Shown: positions 18,639-27,937 of the stretch, in pieces
Layout of the letters: each line of letters starts with the position of its first letter
Position numbering within the stretch: the first letter of the stretch is position 1
Position numbers and translations under genes: made by a program
From: Burkholderiales bacterium RIFCSPHIGHO2_12_FULL_63_20
GTDB lineage: Bacteria; Pseudomonadota; Gammaproteobacteria; Burkholderiales; Burkholderiaceae_C
Reading direction: 5' to 3'
NCBI GenBank assembly: GCA_001770775.1
Contig: MESA01000006.1
Coordinates: 38,245-102,244, forward strand
Length of the DNA stretch: 64,000 bases
The notes under the pieces: model-generated
The model's database searches: none
What the model was told of the DNA's origin: nothing
What the model saw: only the letters and a program-made list of their open reading frames with translations

Positions 18639-19658
18639 TCAGATGAATTCGACCGATTCATGGAAGACCTGAGGCAATCGTTCCAGGCGACGCATGAATT
18701 CAGGACTGCTGCGCCCTATACTCCGAGCATAAGAATAAACCTTGGACCCTAGCCTGCTGGCATAAATAGACACAGAGCTGACATTCAGATAAAACTCCGC
18801 CCCACCTGTCAAAGCCATCTTTTCCAGAGACACCTCGCCCGCCAACTCCTGCACCTCATGCGCAGGAATTTTTTTCTTCAAATAGGCAATCAGGCGATCT
18901 GAAAATTCAGGCTTGACATATTGATAAGGATGGCGCTTGAGGTAAACAATCTCACTCTCACCCAAGCGTTCAGTCAGTTTCTCCAACAACTGGTCAAAGC
19001 CCGCCATGAAATCATGTTCGGCCACCACCCGGGTCTCGACCACAGAGTCCAGCACAATCACTTTCCGAGAACCTGGCGGGGGAATCACCTCATCTCCTAC
19101 GCCCGGAAATGCGAGATCAACAACAACCTTTTTTGCAAAGCCAGGAAAGGCCTTTTCAGATGTGCAATACACTGAAAGATAGTCATCTTTGCAAAAAAAT
19201 CGATCTTTGAAGCGTCCCAGATAAAAAACACGTGATAGCAATATCTGCTTCCACCCGAGTATGGCGGGCGGCACCACGTCATTCATCTTATCTACCGAGA
19301 AGTAGGACCACAAGCCCTCCTCCATCAAACTGTAGCCCCGACACCGGGGGTGAGACACGGCCAAGTTTGCAAACTCTGAATACGTATGAGGAAAATAACA
19401 AACAAATTCGGCGGGGGACAAATCATCAATGAACTGTCGGATTTTTCGAAAATGACGCCAACCCCGCAGCGGGTTCTTATAGATCAGAAAATATTCATCC
19501 GGCAAATCCAGAGGGGCCACTCTGATGCCGTCCTCGCTGGTTTCAAACTTTCTGTCCAGCAAGAACACCACGTCATTCGGCGTAATGCGCTCCCGGCGGA
19601 TGATGGCCCAAGCCACCTCGCGGGTAATGTGACTGTGTATCAAAAAGATATGTTTCAT
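18639..19658 (-). CDS. Sialyltransferase/polysialyltransferase-like GT-B glycosyltransferase
   Basis: 339 residues. Three short motifs common to bacterial sialyltransferases of the GT38/GT52 type occur in the right order: an acidic-acidic-Gly site in SLMEEGLWSYF (about residue 115), an HP motif in YLKRHPYQYV (about 243) and a paired-Ser motif in LNVSSVSIYA (about 293). In known enzymes these bind CMP and hold the general acid/base. No CMP-sugar or nonulosonate synthesis genes are present in the window, so the donor may be made elsewhere or may be different (for example a Kdo-like sugar). Base composition is more AT-rich than in the flanking genes. The product call is a motif-based inference. 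Confidence 0.55.
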   Translation of the reverse strand: MKHIFLIHSHITREVAWAIIRRERITPNDVVFLLDRKFETSEDGIRVAPLDLPDEYFLIYKNPLRGWRHFRKIRQFIDDLSPAEFVCYFPHTYSEFANLAVSHPRCRGYSLMEEGLWSYFSVDKMNDVVPPAILGWKQILLSRVFYLGRFKDRFFCKDDYLSVYCTSEKAFPGFAKKVVVDLAFPGVGDEVIPPPGSRKVIVLDSVVETRVVAEHDFMAGFDQLLEKLTERLGESEIVYLKRHPYQYVKPEFSDRLIAYLKKKIPAHEVQELAGEVSLEKMALTGGAEFYLNVSSVSIYASRLGSKVYSYARSIGRSSPEFMRRLERLPQVFHESVEFI

Positions 19659-19685
19659 GCGGCAACCCCATGATCGATACGGCTG

Positions 19686-21611
19686 TTAGCTTGATGGCCC
19701 GACTGACTGCGCCGGCATCGATCCGCCATGCTTGCCTACCAACTGTCTCGCAGTCAACTCCTCGTACAGCAACTTGCCCAGTAAGACGGCGCCCTCTTTG
19801 GTCAAATGACCACCGTCGTAGGAAATCAACCGCCCATTCGGCAGGAAGAGCGGGCACGAGCCTTGGGGGCCACACAGCAGACCTGACACGTTGACAAAGC
19901 GGGCTGTGCCCGCTGCCTCCTCCACGATCCGATTCACGTCCCGATGCGTTCCCGAGACCTTGTTCTGCCTGGCATACCTGTCCGGCAGCGGGATTGACAT
20001 CAGTCGCTTGATGTCGATGGCACCAAAGCTCTTGGAGCCGAAGACGATGAACTTCTCACCATATTCCTTTTTGAGGTTAGTCAGGCTTTCCTTCAGCAGA
20101 CCCGCCTCCCAAGGCGCCCATGCCGACGCAACCCAGACCACATCGCTCTGACGAATCAGGCCATCGAGGGCCTTGCCCTTGTACCAGCCATCGTTGTCGC
20201 ACAAGAAGGGCTGTTTCTGAGTAATGTCCTGATGGAAGTCGCGGTCGAGGTGCAGATTGCCGCAGCCAGCCGTGATCTGGTGGGTGGAGATCTGCACCTG
20301 AGCCGCAAGCGGGCTTTCGTACACCGCATTGACCAGATCCTTGGCAAAGCTGTCGCCCACGACAAGAATCTTCAAGCGTTGATCGTTGGCCTTGAACGGC
20401 ACATGCTGCAGGTCATCGAAGCGCTTGCGCACATACGCGCCATAGACACCGGGCGATACGCTGGCCAGATACCGATCCTCCGGCGCGAGGCGTGACACAA
20501 AGCCGTCCGAGGCATGGGCGACCGCCCCGAGCATGGCCACCGCGCCACATCCGGCGAAACTGAAACCAGCGATTTGCTTGCCCGTGATGCGCCTCCCATG
20601 GCGAAACGGGGTTTCAACGAAACGCCAGCTGCCGTACGCCAGGATCAGTGCAAACAAAGAGAGCCCGCCATACAAGACCGCGTGGTGGCTTGGCAACCCG
20701 GCGTGCTTGGCAAAAGCAAACAGGGGTTGGTGCCAAAGGTAGGCGCTGTAACTGATCAGGCCCACGCCGACAAAAGCCCGTGAACAAAGTACCCGGCCCA
20801 CCCACGTCTGCGGCCCGCAGTACACGATGATCAATGCGGTGCCCACGGTGGGCACCAGGGCATAAAACCCCGGGAATGGCGTACGCTGGTCAAAACCAAA
20901 AATCGCGTACAGCAGCAATCCAGCGCCAATCAGCGCGGCGACATTGCGCGCCGCCAGCGAGACCTCCTTCTGCGCTGGACGAGACAGATAAAAAGCCACC
21001 AGGACCCCGAGAATCAACTCCCAAGCACGCGTAGGGAGCAGAAAAAAGGCGGCGATGGGCTTGTTGAGCGCCCCCCACTGTGCCAACGCCAAGCTGCCGA
21101 TGGCCACCACGACCAAGAGGGTCGTCAGCCACGCCCTGCCCCAGCGCCACGCCAGCATCATGAACAGGGGGAAGAAAAGGTAGAACTGTTCCTCAACGGC
21201 CAGACTCCAGGTGTGCAACAGCGGCTTCAGCTCTGCCGCCCCCTCGAAATAGCCTGTCTGCGACCAGAAAAGGATGTTGGACGAGAAGGTCATTGTTGCG
21301 ACCAGACTTTGGCCGAATTCCTTCATCTCGCTGGGCAACAAGAAAGCGTAAGCCGCCGGAATACATACCGCCACCACGAGCAGCAGTGCGGGAAGGATCC
21401 TTCGGGCTCTTCTTTCGTAAAAGTGAACGATGGAAAAGCGATCAGCCGACATCTCGGCCATCACAATGTTGGCGATCAGGTAGCCACTGATCACAAAAAA
21501 CACATCGACACCGACATAGCCGCCCGAAAAAATCTCGAATCCCGCGTGAAACAGAATCACTGGAATGACGGCCAGTGCTCTCAACCCATCTATTTCTCTT
21601 CTGTATTTCAT
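19686..21611 (-). CDS. Acyltransferase-3/SGNH O-acetyltransferase (copy B)
   Basis: 641 residues from ATG 21611 (MKYRREIDGLRAL), chosen because it matches the start of the paralogue at 15261 and follows a GGGGGTGG stretch; a second ATG lies 12 bases upstream. It has the same layout as copy A: acyltransferase-3 helices with VIPVILFHAGFE, VDVFFVISGYLI and TWSLAVEEQFYLFFP, then an SGNH domain with LVVGDSFAKDL (nucleophile Ser) and YDGGHLTKEG at the C-terminus. The first half of copies A and B is strongly alike while the SGNH halves differ, as expected if the two acetylate different positions. It follows the O-ligase gene after an 88-base gap. Confidence 0.87.
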   Translation of the reverse strand: MKYRREIDGLRALAVIPVILFHAGFEIFSGGYVGVDVFFVISGYLIANIVMAEMSADRFSIVHFYERRARRILPALLLVVAVCIPAAYAFLLPSEMKEFGQSLVATMTFSSNILFWSQTGYFEGAAELKPLLHTWSLAVEEQFYLFFPLFMMLAWRWGRAWLTTLLVVVAIGSLALAQWGALNKPIAAFFLLPTRAWELILGVLVAFYLSRPAQKEVSLAARNVAALIGAGLLLYAIFGFDQRTPFPGFYALVPTVGTALIIVYCGPQTWVGRVLCSRAFVGVGLISYSAYLWHQPLFAFAKHAGLPSHHAVLYGGLSLFALILAYGSWRFVETPFRHGRRITGKQIAGFSFAGCGAVAMLGAVAHASDGFVSRLAPEDRYLASVSPGVYGAYVRKRFDDLQHVPFKANDQRLKILVVGDSFAKDLVNAVYESPLAAQVQISTHQITAGCGNLHLDRDFHQDITQKQPFLCDNDGWYKGKALDGLIRQSDVVWVASAWAPWEAGLLKESLTNLKKEYGEKFIVFGSKSFGAIDIKRLMSIPLPDRYARQNKVSGTHRDVNRIVEEAAGTARFVNVSGLLCGPQGSCPLFLPNGRLISYDGGHLTKEGAVLLGKLLYEELTARQLVGKHGGSMPAQSVGPSS

Positions 21612-21699
21612 TCCACCCCCCATTCGGTCAACGTGCTCGACCAGCCGCCAGCCTCAAATCTTGCTTCTGAGCGATCACCATTGACCCTTTCCCACAGGC

Positions 21700-22995
21700 T
21701 CACGGCAGGTCGACCTCTTTATCCAGCTCGGCTTGCATGACCGTCGGCAGCAACGACAACATGACAATCAGGAAATAGACCAGCTCGAAATACGCAAGAC
21801 TGACCCCACCACCGGCAGCCATGAACGCGACCAACGACAGGCACCCGGCGTTGCTCAAATCCAGCGCCCACAAACCACGCTGAGTCTTTGCGTAAATGCG
21901 TTTGACGCGAAATCGCGCATAAAAGGCCGATGTCAACAACCCCAGAAACAAGAAAAGTCCCACATATCCCAAGTCTCCCAACACTTGGAAGTAGATGCTG
22001 TGCGCTGCCTTGGGGCTGTACTTGCTCATATCGACCACAAACAGGCTCGGTCGATCCTTGTGTTCGTCCCAGATCCAGTAGTTCTGCACTGCATTGAAGC
22101 CACCGCCGAAGACAGGGTGTTCGTTGGCAATCGATGCACTGACCCGCCAGGCCGCCACACGGTTCATGAAGGAGTCGTCCTCACCCGCGGTCTGGATGGA
22201 TTCAATGCGATCAAACCACCGCTCTGGTGCCATTTGCGCAACCCCGAACGCCAAAACCGCCACCACAACCAGAGAGCTCAACTTACGGTGACTGATCAAC
22301 CAGTACCAGAAGCCCAACACAGCCAAGGCCAGAAAGCCACCGCGCGAGTTGGTGCCGATGATCGTCATGATGGTCACCACCACGCCGAATACAGCCACCA
22401 ACTTGGCGGACTTTTGCGCACTGTATCGGTAGAGGTACATCAGCAGAGGAACCAACATCGCCATGCCCAAGGCGTAGAGGTTGTTGTCCGTGAGACTGGA
22501 ACTGGTGACGCCCACGACGTTGTGGGTACCGCCCGACACGATCACTTTCAAGCCGTCTACGACCGCATGAAAGCCCAACCCCAAGGCCAGTACCACCAGG
22601 GTCATGTGAATTCGCCAACGCGAGCAGAGAAAGAAGGGGGCCATCAACGCAAGTGCCATGCCCTTCCAGAACGTCTCTACACGGATCTCCAGAAGTGGGT
22701 TGGGCTGCAATGCAAATGCGGCGGACAACATGCCGTGCACAACGAAAAACAGAAGCAAAACGGTGCTGGCATTCCATTGGAATTTCCCGCGGTCCTTCAC
22801 GCGCCCCATCATCAACAGCAGCGCGGCAATTCCTGCGAACACGAACACGTATCTGAAGCCCTGCATGAACCCGTACAGGTAGTTCGCGGGCGACATCAAC
22901 GTGGTGAAGATCCAAAGCAGGAAGGCGATGAAGCCATCCATGAATGCCATAGGCACCAGCCCCAGCATGATGCCGAACATGAAGAGGTCTCTCAC
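21700..22995 (-). CDS. Putative O-glycosylation ligase, exosortase A-associated
   Basis: 431 residues with 10-12 membrane helices. The opening MRDLFMFGIMLGLVPMAF, the SPANYLYGFMQGFRYVF segment and the central TNSRGGFLAL loop are characteristic of the WaaL/O-antigen-ligase-like family that accompanies XrtA. A large periplasmic loop with GGGFNAVQNYWIW precedes the last helices. It is thought to transfer or polymerise lipid-linked glycans, possibly onto exported proteins. The gene start overlaps the stop of the tiny upstream gene. The family assignment is good; whether it acts as a polymerase (Wzy) or as a ligase here cannot be told. Confidence 0.8.
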   Translation of the reverse strand: MRDLFMFGIMLGLVPMAFMDGFIAFLLWIFTTLMSPANYLYGFMQGFRYVFVFAGIAALLLMMGRVKDRGKFQWNASTVLLLFFVVHGMLSAAFALQPNPLLEIRVETFWKGMALALMAPFFLCSRWRIHMTLVVLALGLGFHAVVDGLKVIVSGGTHNVVGVTSSSLTDNNLYALGMAMLVPLLMYLYRYSAQKSAKLVAVFGVVVTIMTIIGTNSRGGFLALAVLGFWYWLISHRKLSSLVVVAVLAFGVAQMAPERWFDRIESIQTAGEDDSFMNRVAAWRVSASIANEHPVFGGGFNAVQNYWIWDEHKDRPSLFVVDMSKYSPKAAHSIYFQVLGDLGYVGLFLFLGLLTSAFYARFRVKRIYAKTQRGLWALDLSNAGCLSLVAFMAAGGGVSLAYFELVYFLIVMLSLLPTVMQAELDKEVDLP

Positions 22996-23138
22996 TTCTT
23001 GCCCTTTGCTTTTTCTTCTTCGTAGGCAAACAGCCCCAGGTCAGCCGGGGTTCGGCCCTGCTTTTTATTGAACTTCACGATCACCCAGCAGCAGTACGCC
23101 AGCAAGAGCACATCAAGAGCAAACAGCAAAGATTCCAT
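22992..23138 (-). CDS. Small single-helix membrane protein
   Basis: 48 residues from ATG 23138, two bases after the TGA of the upstream glycosyltransferase gene. The same frame is open further upstream, but that part lies inside the glycosyltransferase gene. The protein has one N-terminal hydrophobic helix (LLFALDVLLLAYCCWVIV) and a charged tail ending EEEKAKGKK. Its last codons overlap the start of the O-ligase gene. The tight packing on both sides argues for a real, co-translated gene. It could be an accessory subunit of the O-ligase; no family was recognised. Confidence 0.6.
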   Translation of the reverse strand: MESLLFALDVLLLAYCCWVIVKFNKKQGRTPADLGLFAYEEEKAKGKK

Positions 23139-23140
23139 CG

Positions 23141-24367
23141 TCAGTTCACCATGTGTGGATCTTTGTCCATCGTGCGGAACACGTCCAGCAAGACCTGTAC
23201 ACGATGAGGCCACGCATTTTCTTGGGCGTACTGCCGAATGCGCGCAGCGTTCCACTGTGCCCTCAAGGCTGCCTGCAACGCTTTGCTCAAAGCCTGCGCA
23301 TCACCGAAGGGCACCACCTCGCCCAATTCTGACCGACACACCACCTCGCGGTTCCCCCCCACATCCGTGGTCACCACGGGCACCCCGCAGGCCATGGCCT
23401 CCAGAAAGACATTGGCCCAGCCTTCGGCACTGGTCGCCAACACAAACACATCGGCCGCACTCAACACCTCAGCCAACGCATCATGCGGCTTCGGCCCTAG
23501 AAACCTCACATGTGGGCCAAGACCCAGCTCGGCCACCATCTTCTCCAGCTCTGCGCGGTTGTCTCCCTCGGCGCTGGCGCCGCCCACGATGAGGTAGACC
23601 AGATCGGGGTAAGTCTTCAGCAACTCCGGCAGCAGCGGAATGACACGATGGAACCCTTTGCGCTCGACAAGCCCACCCACAGAGATCAGCACCTGAGCAG
23701 TGGGTGCAATGCCGAGCTTAGCGCGAGCCTGGTCTTTGGGGTGTGGCTGAAACTTGCTGATGTCGACGCCATTGCCCACCACCAGCGTGCGTGCCGGATC
23801 AGCACCCAGCTCCAAGGCCACACGCTTCAACTCTGACGACACCGCGATGAGACGTGTCGCCCTCTGGAGCGCCTTTTTCAAGGGACCCACCAAGGCCGGT
23901 GTGCGCGCGTGACGGGCCTCGGTGCCACGCAGGGTGATTGCCACGGGCACCTTCAGCCATCGCCCCAGCAAGGTGGCTGCGTAACCGTCGGGGTACGCGA
24001 AATGCGCATCAATGATGTCTGCTCGGCCGGCTTGCCTCAGGCGTTTGACCATCGCATACGTGCTCAGGGCCATGAACACCCCATCCCACTGCTTGAAGAC
24101 ACCTGGAATGGAAAAGTAGCGCGGATACCAGACGTCCACCCCGTCTTGCTGCTGATGCGCAGGGGGCCTTGGGCGGAAGTGCGGCTTGAACATCCGCAAG
24201 ACCGACTGGAACGGAAACCAGGGCGTTGGCGCGACAACCACGATGGGCAGATGCGCCCCCACCCTGAACATCCTCTCGCGCACAAAGACACCCGCGTTCG
24301 GTTGCACAGGACTGGGAAAGAGGCTCGAGTACACCAGCAGTGCCGGTCGCGGGGCCTGGTCTGACAT
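23141..24367 (-). CDS. Glycosyltransferase family 4
   Basis: 408 residues from ATG 24367, which overlaps the stop of wecC (TGATG); another ATG is nine bases upstream. It has the GT-B layout: N-terminal VYSSLFPSPVQPNAGVFVRERM, ITLRGTEA and VGNGVDISKF in the linker, then VGGLVERKGFHRVI and the donor-site VLATSAEGWANVFLEAMACGVPVV, which holds the E-x7-E motif typical of retaining GT4 enzymes. Following wecB-wecC, it may use UDP-ManNAcA or another nucleotide sugar, but that is inference from position. Confidence 0.82.
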   Translation of the reverse strand: MSDQAPRPALLVYSSLFPSPVQPNAGVFVRERMFRVGAHLPIVVVAPTPWFPFQSVLRMFKPHFRPRPPAHQQQDGVDVWYPRYFSIPGVFKQWDGVFMALSTYAMVKRLRQAGRADIIDAHFAYPDGYAATLLGRWLKVPVAITLRGTEARHARTPALVGPLKKALQRATRLIAVSSELKRVALELGADPARTLVVGNGVDISKFQPHPKDQARAKLGIAPTAQVLISVGGLVERKGFHRVIPLLPELLKTYPDLVYLIVGGASAEGDNRAELEKMVAELGLGPHVRFLGPKPHDALAEVLSAADVFVLATSAEGWANVFLEAMACGVPVVTTDVGGNREVVCRSELGEVVPFGDAQALSKALQAALRAQWNAARIRQYAQENAWPHRVQVLLDVFRTMDKDPHMVN

Positions 24368-25587
24368 CAACGCCACACGCCCTTTGTGTCGATCACCACC
24401 TTGTCCTTGATCAGCTCACGATCCAGGTCCATGAACTCCTCATGATCGACCAGCAACAAGAGAATGTCAGCCTTCTGGAGCGCCGTCTTCAAGTCGGTCA
24501 ACGGGAAAGGCGCTTTCGCTGGGTCCACATTGGGATCGCAGGCCAGGATCTCCCCGATCTGTGCTTCTCGCAGGTGTTGAACGATCTCCAGCGAAGGCGA
24601 TTCGCGCATGTCATCGATGTTGGCCTTGAAGGTCAGGCCTAGACAGGCAATCACAGGCTCCTTGAAGCGCGCGGCTTTGACACGCACCCGCTCGATCACC
24701 CAATGCGGCTTGTCGTCGTTGACCTCACGCGCGGTGCGGATCAGGCGCGCCTCCTGCGGTGCGCTGGACACGATGAACCACGGGTCCACCGCAATACAGT
24801 GCCCACCCACACCGGGGCCGGGCTGCAAGATGTTGACGCGCGGGTGACGGTTGGCCAGCGAGATGGTTTCCCACACATTGATGCCCAGCTTGTCGCAGAT
24901 CACGGACAGCTCGTTGGCAAAGGCAATGTTGACATCGCGGAAGGAGTTCTCCACCAGCTTGGACAGCTCGGCCGTCTTGCTGTCGGTCTCCAGGATCGCA
25001 CCGTTGCAGAAGGTCTTGTACAGCGCCTTGGCCTTCGCCACCGCGGCCTTGGTGGTCCCGCCAATGATGCGGTCGTTGTCCACCAGTTCACGCAGGATGT
25101 GCCCCGGCAGCACGCGCTCGGGGCAATGGGCGGTGTGCACCTTGCCCGCCAGTTCCGGACGCGCCTCGCGCACGATGCGCTCGATCAATTCGGTGGTACC
25201 CACGGGCGAGGTGGACTCCAGAATGATGAGGTTGTCTTCACGCAGATAAGGCACGATCGCGCGGGTCGCTGCTTCGACGTAAGACAGGTCGGGAGCCTTT
25301 GGATTGCCTTCGTCGACCTTGAAGGGCGTGGGCACGGCGATGATAAAGGTGTCACCCTCTTCCGGCACCAGCGAGGCACGCAAGTTGCCGCTGTTGACGG
25401 CCGAACGCACCAGGATATCCAGGTCCGGCTCGATGATGTGGATACGACCTGAATTGATGGTGTTGACCGCCGACTCGTTGACGTCCACCCCCACCACGGT
25501 ATGGCCCTTGGTGGCCAGCATCGAAGCCGTGGGCAGGCCGATGTAGCCCAGGCCCATGACGATGATTTTTTGAAGTTCGCGTGCCAT
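24367..25587 (-). CDS. wecC: UDP-N-acetyl-D-mannosamine dehydrogenase
   Basis: 406 residues. It oxidises UDP-ManNAc to UDP-ManNAcA with two NAD+ per substrate in the cytoplasm. Visible features: the Rossmann loop VMGLGYIGLPTASMLA at residues 10-25, the ESTSPVGTTE block, KLVENSFRDVNIAFANEL in the central helix, and the active-site GPGVGGHCIAVDPWF carrying the catalytic Cys near residue 255. The length is usual for the family. The start immediately follows the wecB stop with no spacer, which fits an epimerase-dehydrogenase pair. A UDP-glucose dehydrogenase is less likely given the WecB partner. Confidence 0.9.
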   Translation of the reverse strand: MARELQKIIVMGLGYIGLPTASMLATKGHTVVGVDVNESAVNTINSGRIHIIEPDLDILVRSAVNSGNLRASLVPEEGDTFIIAVPTPFKVDEGNPKAPDLSYVEAATRAIVPYLREDNLIILESTSPVGTTELIERIVREARPELAGKVHTAHCPERVLPGHILRELVDNDRIIGGTTKAAVAKAKALYKTFCNGAILETDSKTAELSKLVENSFRDVNIAFANELSVICDKLGINVWETISLANRHPRVNILQPGPGVGGHCIAVDPWFIVSSAPQEARLIRTAREVNDDKPHWVIERVRVKAARFKEPVIACLGLTFKANIDDMRESPSLEIVQHLREAQIGEILACDPNVDPAKAPFPLTDLKTALQKADILLLLVDHEEFMDLDRELIKDKVVIDTKGVWR

Positions 25588-26724
25588 TCAAACTCTCCCT
25601 TGCATGTTTTGTAGTGTGTTCACGATGCGCGCCACAGCCCGCCCGTCGCCATACGGGTTGTGCGCGCGTGACATCGCCAGATACGCGTCCGAGTCGGTCA
25701 GCAGGTGCTCGCATTCGCGCACGATGGCGTCGCGCGAGGTGCCCACCAGTTTCACCGTACCGGCCGCCACGGCCTCGGGGCGCTCGGTGGTTTCTCGCAT
25801 CACCAGCACCGGTTTGCCCAGCGATGGGGCCTCTTCCTGCACACCGCCCGAGTCCGTGATGATCAGGTGACTGCGGTTCATCAGATAGACGAAGGGCAGA
25901 TAGTCGACCGGCTCGATGAGGTGGACGTTCGACAGGCCCCGTGCGGCCAGGATGTCGTTGACGGGTTGGCGCACATTCGGATTCAGATGCACCGGGTAGA
26001 GGATCTCGACATCGGGATGGCGCTCTGCCACGTCAGCCAGGGCATGACAGATGTTCTGAAAGCCCTCGCCAAAGTTTTCGCGGCGATGTCCGGTGACCAG
26101 GATCAGCTTCTTGCCGGCGTCCAGAAACCGAAAGCGTTCGGCCAGCTCGGCCTGGATCTCCGCACTGGTGTTCAACTTCTCGACCACCGCCAACAGCGCA
26201 TCGATGACAGTGTTGCCCGTCACGTGAATGGCTGCGGCCGGCACCCCTTCTGCCAACAGATTGGCCTGGGAGGCCGCGGTGGGCGCAAAGTGCAGGTCGG
26301 CCACCGCCCCAGTGATCTTGCGGTTGATCTCTTCCGGAAAGGGCGCGTACTTGTCGCCCGTGCGCAAACCCGCTTCGATGTGTGCGACCGGAATGCGCGC
26401 GTAGTACGCGGCCAGCGTGGTGGCCAGGGTGGTCGTGGTGTCGCCATGCACCAGCACCCAGTCTGGGCGCTCGGCAGCCAACACCGGCCGCAGCCCCAAC
26501 AAAATGTTGCTGGTGATGTCGTACAGGTCCTGGCCGGGCTTCATCACGTCCAGATCGTGTTCGGGCGTGATCTCGAACAGGCGCAAGACCTGATCCAGCA
26601 TCTGGCGATGCTGCGCGGTCACACACACCACGGTCTGCATACCAGGTGCTGCTTGCAAAGCCTTGACCAGTGGCGCCATCTTGATCGCCTCAGGTCGCGT
26701 GCCAAATACCACCATCACCTTCAT
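25588..26724 (-). CDS. wecB: UDP-N-acetylglucosamine 2-epimerase, non-hydrolysing
   Basis: 378 residues. It interconverts UDP-GlcNAc and UDP-ManNAc. The N-terminal [17 protein letters not shown], the [15 protein letters not shown] block, [18 protein letters not shown], and the C-terminal [30 protein letters not shown] are all hallmark segments of WecB-type enzymes. The length matches and no residue in these blocks appears lost. The stop abuts the wecC start and the gene overlaps the upstream glycosyltransferase by four bases. Together WecB and WecC supply ManNAcA for the polymer. Confidence 0.93.
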   Translation of the reverse strand: MKVMVVFGTRPEAIKMAPLVKALQAAPGMQTVVCVTAQHRQMLDQVLRLFEITPEHDLDVMKPGQDLYDITSNILLGLRPVLAAERPDWVLVHGDTTTTLATTLAAYYARIPVAHIEAGLRTGDKYAPFPEEINRKITGAVADLHFAPTAASQANLLAEGVPAAAIHVTGNTVIDALLAVVEKLNTSAEIQAELAERFRFLDAGKKLILVTGHRRENFGEGFQNICHALADVAERHPDVEILYPVHLNPNVRQPVNDILAARGLSNVHLIEPVDYLPFVYLMNRSHLIITDSGGVQEEAPSLGKPVLVMRETTERPEAVAAGTVKLVGTSRDAIVRECEHLLTDSDAYLAMSRAHNPYGDGRAVARIVNTLQNMQGRV

Positions 26725-27935
26725 GCGTGGCTCCCGTCCAGAATGCTTTCATACGGCGCCTGGTAATTCGCGACGCTGTTGCGCCAGTTGCGCACCGATT
26801 CGACAAATTCACGGCCGTTGGCCTTCATGAGCGGCCAACGTTCAGGGTGGGCCAGCATGTCCACGATCGCCTGTGACAGGGCTGCGCGGTCATCGGCCTT
26901 GAACAGCCAGCCATTTTTGCCATGCTCGATGAGCTCTTTGTGACCACCCACGTCGGACGCCACAAACAGATGTCCCTGGGCCATGGCTTCCAGGGGCTTG
27001 AGGGGGGTCACCAGCTCGGTCAAGCGCATGGAGTGGCGCGGATAAGCCAGCATGTCGATCAGGTCGTAGTAACGGTTGACCTCGGCATGCGGCACCCGAC
27101 CTGTGAAGATCACGTGCTGGGTCAAAACCAGAGACTGCACCTGGGCCTTCAGAGCAGCCTCCTGAGGGCCGCCGCCCACCAGCAACAAGCAGGCGTTCGG
27201 GTACGCCTTGATCACATCGGGCAAAGCGGCCACCAGCAGGTCCAGCCCTTCGTAGGCGTAAAACGATCCGATGAAACCAATGACCGTTCTGCCCTTCAGG
27301 CCCCACTTCTCCTGCAGGGCCGGATCGGCAGGCTGTGCCAGCTGAAAGGTCTCCACGTCCACCGCATTGGGAATCACCGTGACATGGCTGGCCGAAATGC
27401 CGCGCGCCACGATGTCGGCCCGCAGCCCTTCGCAGATGGTGAACACGTGATTCGCCCGTCGGATGGCCGAGGTCTCCAGCGCCCGTGTCAGGCGGTAGCG
27501 CAGGCTGCCCTCTCGGGTGGTGCCATGGTCCACCGCCGCGTCCTCCCAGAAGGCACGGATCTCGTACACCACCGGAATCTCCAGCTTGCAGCCCACACTC
27601 AGGGCCGGCATGGCGTTCAGCACGGGCGAATGCGCGTGAATGATGTCTGGTTTGATCTGGTTGGCCACCTCTTCGATGCGGGCTTCCAGCGCGCGCATCA
27701 GCTGCCACTCGCCCATCACAGGCCAGTTCACCCCCATGCCCTGGGCGGTCGGCGTGCGGAAAAAGCTCAAGCCATCCACCGTTTCTTCCGCCACAGAGCT
27801 CACACCCTGCTTGGGCGAGGTGACGTGGAAGGTCTCCCACCCCAGCGCACGCTGCTCGCGCAGCAAGGCGGCCGTCCGGAAGGTGTAGCCGCTGTGCAAG
27901 GGAATGGAATGATCAAGAACGTGAAGGATGCGCAT
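26721..27935 (-). CDS. Exosortase A-associated glycosyltransferase, family 4
   Basis: 404 residues from ATG 27935 ([20 protein letters not shown]), two bases after the TGA of the upstream gene. The [13 protein letters not shown] opening and the HVTSPKQG segment are typical of a GT4 subfamily found almost only in XrtA/PEP-CTERM polysaccharide loci. The C-terminal half has [18 protein letters not shown] and a [26 protein letters not shown] donor site. It is complete. The longer open frame upstream lies within the preceding glycosyltransferase gene and is not part of the protein. Confidence 0.85.
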   Translation of the reverse strand: MRILHVLDHSIPLHSGYTFRTAALLREQRALGWETFHVTSPKQGVSSVAEETVDGLSFFRTPTAQGMGVNWPVMGEWQLMRALEARIEEVANQIKPDIIHAHSPVLNAMPALSVGCKLEIPVVYEIRAFWEDAAVDHGTTREGSLRYRLTRALETSAIRRANHVFTICEGLRADIVARGISASHVTVIPNAVDVETFQLAQPADPALQEKWGLKGRTVIGFIGSFYAYEGLDLLVAALPDVIKAYPNACLLLVGGGPQEAALKAQVQSLVLTQHVIFTGRVPHAEVNRYYDLIDMLAYPRHSMRLTELVTPLKPLEAMAQGHLFVASDVGGHKELIEHGKNGWLFKADDRAALSQAIVDMLAHPERWPLMKANGREFVESVRNWRNSVANYQAPYESILDGSHA

Positions 27936-27937
27936 GG

